A stretch of 64,000 nt of DNA, from NCBI GenBank assembly GCA_021776245.1, contig JAJFGF010000004.1, positions 1 to 64,000 of the forward strand, given 5' to 3'. A program made the translations under genes and the position numbers. This document shows, piece by piece, positions 24,173 through 34,562 of this stretch. Within the stretch, counting starts at the first letter, position 1. Every line of letters begins with the position of its first letter. Source of the stretch: Hyphococcus sp. (GTDB taxonomy: Bacteria; Pseudomonadota; Alphaproteobacteria; Caulobacterales; Parvularculaceae). Under the pieces are notes generated by a model. That model searched no databases. It saw nothing but the letters and a program-made list of their open reading frames with translations, and was not told the DNA's origin.

Positions 24173-26149
24173 CTATTTGTCTGAGCCAGGCTGCTCTTCC
24201 ACGATGATGTCGCTTGGCAGCTCTATGTCAAATATCTCAGCGAAGAACAAAACAACCGCCTCACTGAGCGCCTTACGGTTCGATCTCTTTTTGAACCCAT
24301 GACCTTCGTCTTTTGCCAGCATAAACCAGGGCTCGCCGCCATTGGCCCGCACAGCGTCAAAAATTTGCTGGGACTCTGACGCCGGCACCCGCGGATCATT
24401 GAGGCCTTGCGCGATCAAAATCGGTTTGGAAAGCTTATCCGCCTGGCGTAACGGCGAAATTGATCGAAGAAATGCGCGCATTTCCGGATCACGCTCATCG
24501 CCATACTCGGCGCGCCGCAAATTACGCCGATAGGCGGCGGTGTTTTCAAGAAACGTAACGAAATCTGAAATTCCGACAATGTCGACGGCGCCTGCAAGGC
24601 GGTCGCTAAAGTGTAACATCGACGCCAGCGCCATATAGCCGCCATAGGATCCGCCATAGACAATGACACGGCTTTCATCGAGATTCGGCTGCGCGGATAT
24701 CCAGTCTAAAAGGGCGCCAATATCGCGCACGGCGTCCTCGCGTTTGAAACCATTATCGAGTTTCAAATAGGATTTTCCATAGCCCCGTGAGCCGCGAACA
24801 TTCGGAGTTACAACGGCGATGCCCAGCTCATTTACCCAATATTGATAATTGGCGCTAAAAACCGGACGGGCCTGGCCTTCGGGGCCGCCATGAATCCGAA
24901 TAACAACCGGATACGGCCCGGGTCCGTCAGGTTTATAGATGATCGCCGGTATTCGGCGCGGTTCGCCATTGGCGCCATCAAAGGTCGTATAAGAAAAAAA
25001 TTCAGGCTCAGTAAATCCTGCAGGGTCCAGACCGCCAATTTCGCTCAGTGTCCATCGCTTTAAGCTTTCTTTCTGGCCAATATTCAGACTGAATACATCT
25101 CCTGGCGCCGTTGCCGTATTCGCCGTAAAGCCAAGTTGCTTGCCGTCCGGGCTAAAACTAACAGATCGGACGACTGATGGCGGCAGGGCCGGCGCCGGCA
25201 ACGGCCTGTCTTTGCGGGTTCGCACATACAAGGCTGAACGTCCGCCTTCGTTCACGACGAACGCATAAGCTTCACCGGTTGGCGATATCGCAATGCCCTC
25301 CACATCCCACGAAATATCTTCAGTGAGATTTTTGGTTTCGTTGTCAGTGATATTGTAGCGGTGAAGCGACAAATATTCGCCGCTTTCATCGGAAGTGTAA
25401 TAAACAGACACGCCGTCATGGGAAAATTTTGCATCGCCATATGAAATCTTCTTTTGAGATGGATTTATTTGACTAAGCGTTCCGGACGCGATGTCGAGAA
25501 GATGCAAAGTGCTTTCATTGATCGAAATGTAGTTCCGGAGCAAAAGCGTTGCGCCATCCGGCGCCCAGTCCACCGGCGCCCACCAACCATCACCGGTAAA
25601 TACAATTTGTCGACTGTCCGGATTTTCAACCTCCGCAACGACGATCGCGCGCATTGACCCGCCTGTCGTCGTATACCAGGCCAGCCTGCCGCCATCGGGC
25701 GACCAGATCACCGACCCCTTGCGGCCAACACCGTCTGAAAGCCGGCGCGCAAATGCAATCGTCCGGTCAAACACATAGATCTGGAAGTTCTCATCGCCGC
25801 CGCTGTCCCGGGCGAATGCAAAGAAGTTCGAATTGGTGGGCGACGGCGCCAGGTCGACGACCGGGTCGTCGTAAAAAGTCAGCTGTCGCCGGGCGCCGCC
25901 AGGCGCTTCTACCACATGCGCCTGCGGCGTCTCGCCGAAACCGGTGACCACATAAAGGCCTGCGCCGTCAGCCGGCCACCCTCCAATGCTTGCTGCGCGC
26001 GCATTTTGATATTGCCCCAGCCGCTCTCGAAGCGCCGGCGGCGGCTCGGGTATGTTCTCGGTAACCAGATTGCCGCGTTCGACGCGCTCAGCGGAGGCTG
26101 CGCCCGTCACGAGGATGCAGGCCAAAATTGTCAGGATCGAATATTTCAC
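24173..26149 (-). CDS. S9 family prolyl oligopeptidase, exported
   Basis: 658 residues from GTG 26149, which has GGAGG upstream and starts a signal peptide ([19 protein letters not shown]); the track start at 26284 adds an unlikely leader. An N-terminal beta-propeller (TolB/WD-like blades, e.g. [27 protein letters not shown]) is followed by a C-terminal alpha/beta hydrolase domain. The catalytic Ser is in YGGSYGGYM (~500), Asp in GLNDPRVP (~585) and His in DEGHGF (~615). It resembles dipeptidyl/acylaminoacyl peptidases that digest short peptides in the periplasm. Confidence 0.92.
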   Translation of the reverse strand: MKYSILTILACILVTGAASAERVERGNLVTENIPEPPPALRERLGQYQNARAASIGGWPADGAGLYVVTGFGETPQAHVVEAPGGARRQLTFYDDPVVDLAPSPTNSNFFAFARDSGGDENFQIYVFDRTIAFARRLSDGVGRKGSVIWSPDGGRLAWYTTTGGSMRAIVVAEVENPDSRQIVFTGDGWWAPVDWAPDGATLLLRNYISINESTLHLLDIASGTLSQINPSQKKISYGDAKFSHDGVSVYYTSDESGEYLSLHRYNITDNETKNLTEDISWDVEGIAISPTGEAYAFVVNEGGRSALYVRTRKDRPLPAPALPPSVVRSVSFSPDGKQLGFTANTATAPGDVFSLNIGQKESLKRWTLSEIGGLDPAGFTEPEFFSYTTFDGANGEPRRIPAIIYKPDGPGPYPVVIRIHGGPEGQARPVFSANYQYWVNELGIAVVTPNVRGSRGYGKSYLKLDNGFKREDAVRDIGALLDWISAQPNLDESRVIVYGGSYGGYMALASMLHFSDRLAGAVDIVGISDFVTFLENTAAYRRNLRRAEYGDERDPEMRAFLRSISPLRQADKLSKPILIAQGLNDPRVPASESQQIFDAVRANGGEPWFMLAKDEGHGFKKRSNRKALSEAVVLFFAEIFDIELPSDIIVEEQPGSDK

Positions 26150-26274
26150 TATCGCCTCCACCACACCGGCGGAATTATAGGCGCCTGGAACCTGAATGGC
26201 ACGGGGGCGATCCTTCCCATTTAAGTGTTCACAGGACTTGGGCTTTTTGCAGCGCGGCATTATGCTGCACCGCG

Positions 26275-28128
26275 ATGACACCAAAAGAACAAATCCGTGA
26301 AGCCTTCAAACGCGCCCTGTTACACACAACAAAGGCGCTGTCGGCGCAACGTGACATTGAGGTCGCTTTTGGCGGCGAGCACGCCGCCGTCCAAGGCAAC
26401 ACAGCGCGTATCCCGCTGCCGGCCCGGGAGCTTGATCCGCTGGCCGCAGCAAATGCCCGCGGCGAAGGCGACGCCGCGGCGCTCCGTCTTGCACATCACA
26501 ATCCCCGCGCCCATCAAAAACTGGCCCCAAAAGGCGCCGAAGCGCGTGCGGTTTTTGCTGCGCTGGAAAATGCCCGGTGCGAATCTATCGGCGCTATCGC
26601 CCTTAAAGGCGTCGGCGATAATCTCGCGGCATCGCTTGAAAAGACGATCGCCGACAAAGGCTATGAACGCCTAAGCACGAATGACACTGCGCCCGTCGCT
26701 GATGTCGCGGCGTTATTATTGCGCGAGCGATTGACGGGCCGCCCTGCGCCGCCATCAGCGGCGCCGATCATGGAAAACTGGCGCGAGAATCTCGAAAGCC
26801 GCGCCGGCGCTGCGCTTGACGCGCTTGCGGCCGCCGCTGACCTCGACGATCAGGAAGCTTTTGCGGCGCTTGCCCGCAATTTCATTCGTGACCTCGATCT
26901 TGATGACGATGATCAGGGCGATGAAAACAGCGAAGATGAAAGCGACGGCGACGAAGACGAGGACAGCGACCGGGAAGATGGCGAAAACGACGACGACGAA
27001 GGCGCCGCTGACATGCCCGAGGACCCTGGCGCCGGCGACAGCGAGGATGACGATGCTGACATTTCCGAAGAGGAAATGGACGGCTCATTCGAAGATGATG
27101 ACGGCGCTGCGGAAAACGCGAAAATCTCGTCACTTCGCACCAATTTCGAAGGCGACAGCGGCGAGGCCTACAAACCCTATACGACTGAATTTGACGAAAT
27201 CGCCGACGCAGCTGAACTTTGCGATGCGGAAGAATTGCAACGGTTGCGACGCACGCTTGATCGGCAGCTGGAAAACCTGCATGCGGTTGTAGCCCGGCTT
27301 GCAAACAAACTGCAGCGCAAATTGATGGCGCAGCAAAACAGAAGCTGGGTATTTGATCTTGATGAAGGCGTACTCGACGCCGCGCGGCTCGCACGCGTAA
27401 TCGTCGATCCGATGCAGCCCCTGTCATACAAGATGGAACGCGAGCAGGATTTCCGCGACACGGTGGTAACGCTGTTAATTGATAATTCCGGCTCAATGCG
27501 CGGCCGGCCAATTACAATCGCTGCAATCTGCGCAGATATTCTGGCGCGGACATTGGAACGCTGCGGCGTCAAAGTCGAAATTCTCGGCTTTACGACTCGC
27601 GCCTGGAAAGGCGGCCAGGCCCGTGAAAAATGGGTCGAAGCCGGTCGACCGGCAAAACCGGGACGCCTCAATGATCTGCGTCATGTTATTTACAAGTCCG
27701 CAGACGCGCCATGGCGGCGTGCGCGCACATCCCTTGGCCTGATGATGAAAGAGGGTTTGCTGAAGGAAAATATCGACGGCGAAGCGCTTCTATGGGCGCA
27801 TTCGCGCCTGCTCGGCAGACCTGAAGCGCGGCGCATTATGATGGTGATCTCTGACGGCGCCCCGGTCGACGATACGACTTCATCTTCGAATGGCGGGGCT
27901 TATCTTGAGCGCCATCTGCGGGAAGTAATCCACTATATTGAAAATCGCTCGCCGGTCGAATTACTGGCAATCGGCATTGGTCATGATGTGACGCGATATT
28001 ATCGCCGGGCGCTGACCATCGTCGACGTAGAACAGCTTGGCGGCGCCATGATCGACAAGCTCGCGGAATTGTTTGACGAAGACGCATTAAGACGTTCGGA
28101 CCGCCGTTCCCGCGGGCGCGCCGCTTAG
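26275..28128 (+). CDS. cobT: Aerobic cobaltochelatase subunit CobT
   Basis: 617 residues from ATG 26275; the longer track start at 26128 covers the promoter of the opposing gene. CobT is the large ring-associated subunit of the ATP-dependent cobalt chelatase of aerobic cobalamin synthesis. It shows an N-terminal helical domain, a very acidic central linker (residues ~205-290, runs of D/E), and a C-terminal von Willebrand A domain with MIDAS DNSGSM (~403) and ISDGAPVDD. The partner cobS, usually adjacent, is not in this window. Its stop codon overlaps the convergent b561-YceI gene by 4 bases. Confidence 0.93.
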   Translation: MTPKEQIREAFKRALLHTTKALSAQRDIEVAFGGEHAAVQGNTARIPLPARELDPLAAANARGEGDAAALRLAHHNPRAHQKLAPKGAEARAVFAALENARCESIGAIALKGVGDNLAASLEKTIADKGYERLSTNDTAPVADVAALLLRERLTGRPAPPSAAPIMENWRENLESRAGAALDALAAAADLDDQEAFAALARNFIRDLDLDDDDQGDENSEDESDGDEDEDSDREDGENDDDEGAADMPEDPGAGDSEDDDADISEEEMDGSFEDDDGAAENAKISSLRTNFEGDSGEAYKPYTTEFDEIADAAELCDAEELQRLRRTLDRQLENLHAVVARLANKLQRKLMAQQNRSWVFDLDEGVLDAARLARVIVDPMQPLSYKMEREQDFRDTVVTLLIDNSGSMRGRPITIAAICADILARTLERCGVKVEILGFTTRAWKGGQAREKWVEAGRPAKPGRLNDLRHVIYKSADAPWRRARTSLGLMMKEGLLKENIDGEALLWAHSRLLGRPEARRIMMVISDGAPVDDTTSSSNGGAYLERHLREVIHYIENRSPVELLAIGIGHDVTRYYRRALTIVDVEQLGGAMIDKLAELFDEDALRRSDRRSRGRAA

Positions 28129-29309
28129 TTCTTGCGCACCGCCAAAATCTCAAATTCAACGCGGACATTAAGCGCGACGTTTTCTTCGTCGAGCCAGGAG
28201 GACGCAGCGCCGAGATCAAAATCCGTCCTGACCAGGTCAACGCCGCCCGCGGCAATCGCGTTGTCGCCGGTAATGTCCAATGTAAACGGCAGCATAATTT
28301 CCAGCCCGATATCTTTGATCGTCAATGTCCCGACGGCCTCATAGGCGTTGCCGCCAAGACTGTGAATATCGGTTGTAATGAACCGCGCCGCTGGAAATTC
28401 CCGAACACCGAACCATTCCGCGCCAGGCAAGCTCGCATCGCGAAGGTCGTCTCCAGTGGCGGCTGACGCTGTCGGTACTTCGACTTCTATGCTGGACGTC
28501 GTCAAATTATCAGGATCAAAAGATATTCCCGCCGTAAACTGTTCGAAAGCCCCTTCAAATCTGCGGCCTTTTTCCTCACCAATAAAAACCAGACGGCTTG
28601 CGTCATAATCGACGGTCCAATTAGCGCCGACATTTTCGGTCTGAATTGTCGGCTCAAATGCAGCGCTTGCTTGAGGCGCCGGCCCAAACAAATAAAACCC
28701 GCTGGCAGCGCCCAGGGCGCCAAGGATTACAGCAATTGAGGCCCATTGCCCGCGGCTGCGCGGCATCATGCTTTGTAAAACGCCGTCGCGGTTGAAGAAC
28801 TGGTGCTTGAGGGCGGCGCCCACATGGAGGGCAAGCAGGCCAAGGATCGCAAAAGCCAAATATTCGTGGACTTCCTTGAGAATATCTTCGACGCCCTTAC
28901 GATTCGCGACACCGTCAAAAAACGGCAAATGCGGGACGCCAGCCAGACCAAACCATTTGGTTGGAATATCTGTCGGCGACGCTGACACCATTGCCCACCC
29001 GGCGAGCGGCGTCAGGAATATCAGCGCGTAGAACGCCCAATGCGTCGCGCGCGCGACCAGCTTTTGCCATGAGGGCATATCGCCAGGCAAGGCAGGCGGG
29101 CGGTGCGAAAACCGCCATCCAAGCCTGACAAATGTTAGTGCGAGAATTGTCAGGCCAGAGGATTTGTGAAGCTGATAGAGGTCGAACTTTATTGGCGAAA
29201 TATTGGGCAGCTTGTGCATATAGAGGCCGACGGCGACTTGCCCGACGATAAGGATGGCAATCGCCCAGTGCAGGGCGACGGCAACCGATGTGTATCGCGG
29301 ACTTTCCAT
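28125..29309 (-). CDS. Cytochrome b561 domain fused to a YceI domain
   Basis: 394 residues. Residues ~1-190 form a four-helix cytochrome b561 module, with His residues in [27 protein letters not shown]-like and [20 protein letters not shown] positions that would bind two haems. After one more helix ([20 protein letters not shown]), residues ~215-394 form a YceI beta-barrel ([22 protein letters not shown]...[12 protein letters not shown]), which binds isoprenoid-like lipids in the periplasm. The fusion suggests quinone/lipid-linked electron transfer. It is followed by a separate YceI gene six bases upstream in the operon. A similar fusion occurs in other proteobacteria. Confidence 0.9.
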   Translation of the reverse strand: MESPRYTSVAVALHWAIAILIVGQVAVGLYMHKLPNISPIKFDLYQLHKSSGLTILALTFVRLGWRFSHRPPALPGDMPSWQKLVARATHWAFYALIFLTPLAGWAMVSASPTDIPTKWFGLAGVPHLPFFDGVANRKGVEDILKEVHEYLAFAILGLLALHVGAALKHQFFNRDGVLQSMMPRSRGQWASIAVILGALGAASGFYLFGPAPQASAAFEPTIQTENVGANWTVDYDASRLVFIGEEKGRRFEGAFEQFTAGISFDPDNLTTSSIEVEVPTASAATGDDLRDASLPGAEWFGVREFPAARFITTDIHSLGGNAYEAVGTLTIKDIGLEIMLPFTLDITGDNAIAAGGVDLVRTDFDLGAASSWLDEENVALNVRVEFEILAVRKN

Positions 29310-29314
29310 TGGAT

Positions 29315-29968
29315 TTACTCCGCGGCGTCCACCGGCATGATGAATTCGGCGGAAATGACGATATTCACTTGATCGCTCACCGCCGGAACCGCGTAATCAA
29401 GACCGAACTCGGATCGGTTAACCGCCGCCGTTGCTGAAAACCCGATCTTGTAGAGGTTTCCTCGCTCGTCAAATGAACCTTTGTTGAAAGTAGCATCAAG
29501 CGTTACTGATTTGGTGACGTCCTTGATTGTCAGATCGCCGGTTATTTTTCCCGTAGTCTCTCCGGTGCGAACAATGCCTGTACTGACAAATGTAATTTCA
29601 TCAAAATTTTCTGTATCGAAGAATCTTTCGCCGGTAAGATGTCCGTCAAAAACATCGACGCCGGAATCGGCCGAAGTTGCATCTATGGTAACGCTCACCG
29701 ATGAGGCCGCCGGGTCTTCTGCGTTCCATTCCAGCGTGGCGTCCCATTCGCGCCAACGGATTTGAGGCCGCGAATAACCAAAATGGTCATAATTGAAGGT
29801 AATATAGCGGTGCCTCTCTTCGGATTTATAGGTTCCAGAAATGGCGCCAAAGTCCTGCACCGTAGCAGCGTCCTCCGCAGCGCCGCCGGTTTGACTACTA
29901 GCCGGCTGTCCGCACGCAGCGAGCGCGATTGCGGCGCCCAACGGCATTATTGATTTATTGAAATTCAT
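29315..29968 (-). CDS. YceI family lipoprotein
   Basis: 217 residues from ATG 29968 (GGGAGA upstream; the longer start at 30019 is unlikely). The signal ends at the lipobox IALAACGQ, so it is a lipid-anchored periplasmic or outer-membrane protein. The YceI lipocalin-like barrel is shown by DATLEWNAEDPAASSVSVTIDATSADSGVDVFDGHLTGERFFD and FGLDYAVPAVSD. YceI proteins bind long-chain isoprenoids. It precedes the cytochrome b561-YceI fusion on the same transcript (five bases apart), which points to a two-protein electron or lipid-shuttling module. Confidence 0.88.
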   Translation of the reverse strand: MNFNKSIMPLGAAIALAACGQPASSQTGGAAEDAATVQDFGAISGTYKSEERHRYITFNYDHFGYSRPQIRWREWDATLEWNAEDPAASSVSVTIDATSADSGVDVFDGHLTGERFFDTENFDEITFVSTGIVRTGETTGKITGDLTIKDVTKSVTLDATFNKGSFDERGNLYKIGFSATAAVNRSEFGLDYAVPAVSDQVNIVISAEFIMPVDAAE

Positions 29969-30083
29969 CTGGAATTCTCCCTTTATCCGGTAAACCCATG
30001 TTCGCCGAGGCGCCGCCAAAACGCAAATTTGGGTGCGACAGCGGCAAGCACCCTCTCTAAGACGTGATCGATGATTTTCCGCA

Positions 30084-30695
30084 TCAATAGCGTGATATAA
30101 TTGCGTCCATGATTGGCCGCGCCCGCTCCAGGGGGTCTTCTTTTGCGGTTCCTACATAGATAAATCCGGCGATACGTTCATTTTCGCCAAGGCCAAGCGC
30201 GGAAATTACCTGTTCGTCATAAGCATACCATTCCGTGATCCACTGCGCCGCAAAGCCATGGGCGCTCGCAGCCAATAACAGATTCTGGCAAACGGCGCCG
30301 GCCGACAATATCTGCTCCCATTCCGGCGTACGATGCGCCGGGCTGACTGAGGAAATGACCGCAATAACAACTGGCGCACGCATGAACCGGTTTTGTTCGC
30401 AGTCAACTCGTTGATCTTCAGCTTCTGGTTCGTTGGCGGCAAAGGCGTTTCTTAACACTTTGCCAAAACGGGCCCTCGCGTCACCTTCGAATATAACAAA
30501 ACGGAACGGCGTGACCCGCCGGTGATCTGGAACCCGCGCCGCAATTGTCAGCATGGTTCGCAAGGCCTTTTCGTCAGGTCCCGGGCTCCCAAGAAAATCG
30601 GCCGGCGTTGAGCGTCGCCGCCAAAGCATTTCAATGGCGTGAGCGCCAGGATGTGCGGCGGGCAGCGCCTCGCCAAGTTCGGGCAATTTCAACAT
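30084..30695 (-). CDS. Nitroreductase family flavoprotein
   Basis: 203 residues from ATG 30695, which has GGAG seven bases upstream; the track start is 30722. FMN-binding elements are visible: RRRSTPADFLG, VPDHRRVTPFRFVIFEG, and QNLLLAASAHGFAAQWITEW near the end, as in the YdjA-type nitroreductases. It reduces nitro groups or quinone-like acceptors with NAD(P)H. The physiological substrate is unknown. It lies near, but is not overlapping, the YceI/b561 pair. Confidence 0.87.
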   Translation of the reverse strand: MLKLPELGEALPAAHPGAHAIEMLWRRRSTPADFLGSPGPDEKALRTMLTIAARVPDHRRVTPFRFVIFEGDARARFGKVLRNAFAANEPEAEDQRVDCEQNRFMRAPVVIAVISSVSPAHRTPEWEQILSAGAVCQNLLLAASAHGFAAQWITEWYAYDEQVISALGLGENERIAGFIYVGTAKEDPLERARPIMDAIISRY

Positions 30696-30750
30696 TTTTT
30701 CTCCGTCAAGCGGCATCCGCATCTTGGCAAAAAGCCGCCGCCTGCTATGG

Positions 30751-30852
30751 ACCTAGAGCATAATGCGTGATTATGGAATCACGCATTATGCTCTAGGTTT
30801 TTGTTTACGCATCGCTTTTGCCGAAAACCGCTTACACTTTTCGGCGCGATGC
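30751..30852. repeat. Compound extragenic palindrome, 22-bp perfect arms plus second hairpin
   Basis: ACCTAGAGCATAATGCGTGATT (30751-30772) pairs perfectly with 30777-30798 over a 4-base loop. A second hairpin follows: GCATCGC (30809-30815) and CCGAAAA (30821-30827) pair with TTTTCGG (30838-30844) and GCGATGC (30846-30852). The sequence style is that of the mosaic REP-like elements of rhizobial and related genomes. It lies between the nitroreductase and the E1 gene and may also act as a terminator or promoter spacer. Confidence 0.8.
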
Positions 30853-30912
30853 TTTACGCCCTGCCCCGGCGCCTTTCCAGGGCCCGGCAATAAATTTGGA
30901 TCAGGAACCCCC

Positions 30913-33126
30913 ATGGCTGGCGCGATCGCCGCATCATCTGACGGTTTTTTAACCAGGCTCAAGGAAGGCCGCATTCCCGCGCCGCTGGCGGCGACCACCG
31001 CGAGTGAGGCCGGGCTTTCGGCAATCGATCTTGCGGCATTATTTGAAAGCCAGCTCACCAGCCGGCGCCTCGATCTTGAGGCGCGGCGGCTCGGCGCGGA
31101 AAAGCGCGGCTTTTATTCCATCGGCAGTTCCGGCCATGAGGGCAACGCCGCAACCGCGCATGCGTTCCGCGTCGACGATATGGCTTTTCTGCATTATCGC
31201 AGCGGCGCATTTTACGTTGAGCGCGCACGAAAAATTGCTGGTGAGACGCCGATCTGGAATATGGCCCTGTCTTTTGTTGCGTCATCGGAAGATCCAATCT
31301 CCGGCGGCCGGCACAAAGTGCTGGGGTCAAAACCGCTGTTTATTCCGCCGCAAACCAGCACGATCGCCTCGCATCTGCCGAAAGCCATGGGCGCCGCCTT
31401 CAGTATCGCCCTCGCCCGCACCCACAAAAAACCTGATGCGGAGCTGCCTTTCGACAGCATTGTCCTGTGTAGTTTTGGCGATGCGTCCGCCAATCACTCA
31501 ACGGCGCAGGGCGCCATCAACGCCGCTGCATTGACCGGCTATCGGGGCCTCCCCCTCCCCCTCGTCTTCGTCTGTGAAGACAATGGCATCGGCATTTCGG
31601 TGAAGACGCCCGATGGCTGGGTCGCCGCGAATTACAGCGCGCGCCCCGGCCTTAAATATATCTATGGCGACGGACGCGATATCGTTGATGCGTCGCGCGC
31701 CGCACGCGAAGCTGAATATTGCGCCCGCATCTCACGCAAACCTGTCTTCCTGCATTTGCGCACCGTGCGCCTGATGGGCCACGCAGGCTCCGACCTCGAG
31801 ACCAGCTATCGCGACCGGGCGGAAATTGAAATCGAAGCCGATCAAGACCCGCTGTTGCATACGGCGCGACGCGTGATCGAGGCCGGAATTATGGCGCGCG
31901 ACGATATTGAAACCCTCTATGCGGATATTTCCGGCCGTGTCCATCGCGCCATGGAAGCTGCATGTGACAGGCCAAAATTGACGAGCGCAGCGGAGGTCGC
32001 CACATCGCTAACGGCGCCGCCGCGTCCGCCAAAGGCAAAACGTGCGGGAAAGCCGCTTATGACGGCGCCGGACGACAAACGCGCGCGCGCGGAACCGCAG
32101 CATATGTCGCGCCTCATTTCTCTGGCGCTCGCCAGCGAAATGAACCGTGACGCCAATGTCGTCGTTTTTGGCGAGGATGTCGCAAAAAAAGGCGGCGTTT
32201 ACGGCGCCACAACCCGGCTGCAGCAAAAGTTCGGTCCTTCGCGTGTTTTCGACACACTGCTTGATGAGCAATCAATCCTCGGCATGGCAATCGGGCTTGC
32301 CCATAATGGTTATATTCCCGTTCCGGAAATTCAGTTCCTTGCCTATGTTCACAATGCTGAAGATCAGTTGCGCGGCGAAGCGGCATCGCTCTCTTACTTC
32401 TCAAATGGTCAGTACACAAATCCCATGGTCCTGCGCATCGCCGGTCTTGCCTATCAGAAAGGCTTCGGCGGGCATTTTCATAATGACAATTCCATCGCTG
32501 TCTTTCGCGATATCCCGGGAATAGTTTTGGTCTGCCCATCAAGCGGCGCGGAGGCGGTAAAACTAATGCGTGAGGCGTTCCGCCTCGCTCGCCAGGAACG
32601 CCGCGTTGTCATCTTCCTCGAACCCATCGCTCTTTACGGCGTTAAAGATCTTTATGACGCGGGCGACGGGCTGATGTCGGCGTCATTCGATGAAATCAAG
32701 GAAAAAGCGCATTTCGGCGCCCCAAACATCATTGGCGACGGTAAAGATCTGGCGATTATTACTTACGGCAATGGAACCTATCTTTCCCGGCGGGCGTTGC
32801 GTCCTCTCAAAGAAAAAGGCGTTGACGCCCGTATCATCGATCTTAGATGGCTGGCGCCGTTGCCGATGGACGAAGTCATCGACGCAATCGGCAAGCGTCG
32901 CAATGTCCTGATCGTTGATGAATGCCGCAAGACCGGATCGCCGAGCGAAGAGATCATGACCGCATTCGCCGAACGCAGCGTTTCCTTTAAATGCTCGCGC
33001 GTTACTAGCGTTGATATTTTTATTCCTCTCGGCCCTGCCGCCAATGAAGTGCTTGTGAGCGAAGCCGATATTATCTCGGCAGCGCTGTCACTTGCAGTCA
33101 AGAAAACCAAACGAGCCGCAGAATGA
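30913..33126 (+). CDS. Thiamine-dependent 2-oxoacid dehydrogenase E1, fused alpha and beta subunits
   Basis: 737 residues from ATG 30913; the track start at 30763 would translate the palindrome and is rejected. The alpha part (residues ~1-390) holds the ThDP signature region (FGDASANHSTAQGAINAAAL, ~188, with ENGIGIS-type EDNGIGIS) and the HxxG-like AHAFR region. The beta part (~400-737) has FGEDVAKKGGVYGATTRLQQKFG and FDTLLDEQSILGMAIGLA. It is most similar in style to branched-chain 2-oxoacid dehydrogenase E1, which decarboxylates oxoacids and passes the acyl group to E2. No E2 or E3 gene is adjacent. It overlaps the next acyltransferase gene by ATGA. Confidence 0.87.
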   Translation: MAGAIAASSDGFLTRLKEGRIPAPLAATTASEAGLSAIDLAALFESQLTSRRLDLEARRLGAEKRGFYSIGSSGHEGNAATAHAFRVDDMAFLHYRSGAFYVERARKIAGETPIWNMALSFVASSEDPISGGRHKVLGSKPLFIPPQTSTIASHLPKAMGAAFSIALARTHKKPDAELPFDSIVLCSFGDASANHSTAQGAINAAALTGYRGLPLPLVFVCEDNGIGISVKTPDGWVAANYSARPGLKYIYGDGRDIVDASRAAREAEYCARISRKPVFLHLRTVRLMGHAGSDLETSYRDRAEIEIEADQDPLLHTARRVIEAGIMARDDIETLYADISGRVHRAMEAACDRPKLTSAAEVATSLTAPPRPPKAKRAGKPLMTAPDDKRARAEPQHMSRLISLALASEMNRDANVVVFGEDVAKKGGVYGATTRLQQKFGPSRVFDTLLDEQSILGMAIGLAHNGYIPVPEIQFLAYVHNAEDQLRGEAASLSYFSNGQYTNPMVLRIAGLAYQKGFGGHFHNDNSIAVFRDIPGIVLVCPSSGAEAVKLMREAFRLARQERRVVIFLEPIALYGVKDLYDAGDGLMSASFDEIKEKAHFGAPNIIGDGKDLAIITYGNGTYLSRRALRPLKEKGVDARIIDLRWLAPLPMDEVIDAIGKRRNVLIVDECRKTGSPSEEIMTAFAERSVSFKCSRVTSVDIFIPLGPAANEVLVSEADIISAALSLAVKKTKRAAE

Positions 33127-34151
33127 AAAAATCCGCTGTCGTCATCTTTCCGGGCCGAGGCACCTATGGAAAGAGTGAGCTTGGCTATCTCACAAAATAC
33201 CACGCAGACAAAAGCGATTTCATCGCTGGTATTGACGCCTGGCGAAAATCGCAAAATCGAACGCCGGTATCGGAACTGGACAAAGCCAAAACCTACGCCG
33301 CATCAAAACACACGTCCAGCGTCAACGCCTCTGCGATCATCTATGCTTGCGCGCTGGCTGACTTTGCTGACATCAATCGCGACGCATTCGATATTGTCGC
33401 CCTATGCGGTAATTCTCTTGGATGGTATCTAACGCTTGCCGCTTCCGGCGCACTCAATCCCGCCAACGGCATTCGCCTTGTCGATACCATGGGTGCGCTG
33501 ATGGAAGAACAGGGCAAAGGCGGACAACTGATCTATCCGTTTGTCGACGAAGAATGGCGCGTGAGCAGCGCGCGAACCAAATCAGTTGGCGACGCGCTGC
33601 ATGCGGGTCGCACCGCGGGCGAAGCCTATCTTTCTATCCGTCTTGGAGGCATGGCTGTGCTGGCGGGAGATGACGCCGGCATGTCGGCGATGGAAAAAGC
33701 CCTGCCCCAGGTTGAAGATCGGTATCCGTTCCGATTGGCGCGCCATTCGGCGTTTCATACGCCATTGCTGAGCCATGTATCAGACGCCGCATTTCAGTCC
33801 CTGGGCCGTGAATTATTTGAGGCGCCGCAAATTCCGATGATCGACGGGCGCGGCGCGATCTGGTCACCGAGGTCAAGCGATATTGGCGGACTATATCAAT
33901 ACACGCTGGGACAGCAGATCGTCGAAACATATGATTTCTCAAAATCAGTTGAAATCGCCATCAAGGAATTTGCGCCCGATTGCCTGATCCTCGCCGGGCC
34001 AGGCGCGACCCTTGGCGCGCCCATCGCCCAGGAACTCATTCACCACCGCTGGATGGGACTGATGTCAAAGTCGGATTTTTCCGCGCGCCAGAAAAAAGAT
34101 CCGTTTCTGCTGGCCATGGGCCGAGAAGATCAGCGCAAGCTGGCGGTTTGA
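33123..34151 (+). CDS. Acyltransferase-domain protein (FabD/malonyltransferase-like)
   Basis: 342 residues. It begins VVIFPGRGTYGKSELGYL and has the acyltransferase nucleophile motif CGNSLGWY (GxSxG, ~96) and the His in ARHSAFHTPLL (~208), as in FabD and polyketide AT domains. The substrate-determining residues are not readable here. Its start codon overlaps the stop of the fused E1 gene (ATGA), so translation is coupled and the products probably act in one pathway, for example acyl starter supply (inference). There is no acyl carrier or synthase gene beside it. Confidence 0.82.
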   Translation: MKKSAVVIFPGRGTYGKSELGYLTKYHADKSDFIAGIDAWRKSQNRTPVSELDKAKTYAASKHTSSVNASAIIYACALADFADINRDAFDIVALCGNSLGWYLTLAASGALNPANGIRLVDTMGALMEEQGKGGQLIYPFVDEEWRVSSARTKSVGDALHAGRTAGEAYLSIRLGGMAVLAGDDAGMSAMEKALPQVEDRYPFRLARHSAFHTPLLSHVSDAAFQSLGRELFEAPQIPMIDGRGAIWSPRSSDIGGLYQYTLGQQIVETYDFSKSVEIAIKEFAPDCLILAGPGATLGAPIAQELIHHRWMGLMSKSDFSARQKKDPFLLAMGREDQRKLAV

Positions 34152-34160
34152 CGAGCGCCG

Positions 34161-34562
34161 ATGAACCTTAATCAAATCACCATTCACGTCAGCAATCTTG
34201 AACGTTCCAGCGCCTTTTATCAAAAGATCGGTCTGGTTTTGATCGTCAACAGTCCCGGCAATGGCTACGCCCGGTTCGAATGCCCGGATGGCGGGACAAC
34301 TTTTTCGCTTCACCAAGCGGAAAACATATCACCCGGCGGCGCCTCGTTTTATTTTGAAGTCGACGATGTTGATGGTGTGGTCAAAGCGCTGAAAGATAAT
34401 GGCGTCGCTTTTGAAACCGACCCTACTGATCAGACATGGCTGTGGCGCGAAGCCTGGTGCCGCGATCCTGACGGCTACCGTATCGGGATTTATCATGCAG
34501 GTGAAAACAGACGGTTTCCACCGTGGCGCGTCAAAGACCATGGGGCAGGTTCGGCTGAATGA
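34161..34562 (+). CDS. VOC-fold (glyoxalase/bleomycin-resistance-like) protein
   Basis: 133 residues. LNQITIHVSNLERSSAFYQKIGLVLIV is a VOC-fold opening, with EVDDVDGVVKALKDNGV and WCRDPDGYRIGIYH near the end. The family binds a divalent metal and includes glyoxalases, dioxygenases and drug-binding proteins. Substrate unknown. It lies 9 bases after the acyltransferase gene and overlaps the following methyltransferase-like gene by ATGA, so it is part of the same operon. Confidence 0.84.
   Translation: MNLNQITIHVSNLERSSAFYQKIGLVLIVNSPGNGYARFECPDGGTTFSLHQAENISPGGASFYFEVDDVDGVVKALKDNGVAFETDPTDQTWLWREAWCRDPDGYRIGIYHAGENRRFPPWRVKDHGAGSAE

Noticed and set aside
30763-30912. N-terminal extension of the E1 ORF
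   Set aside because: It would translate the palindromic repeat; the ATG at 30913 begins the conserved protein.
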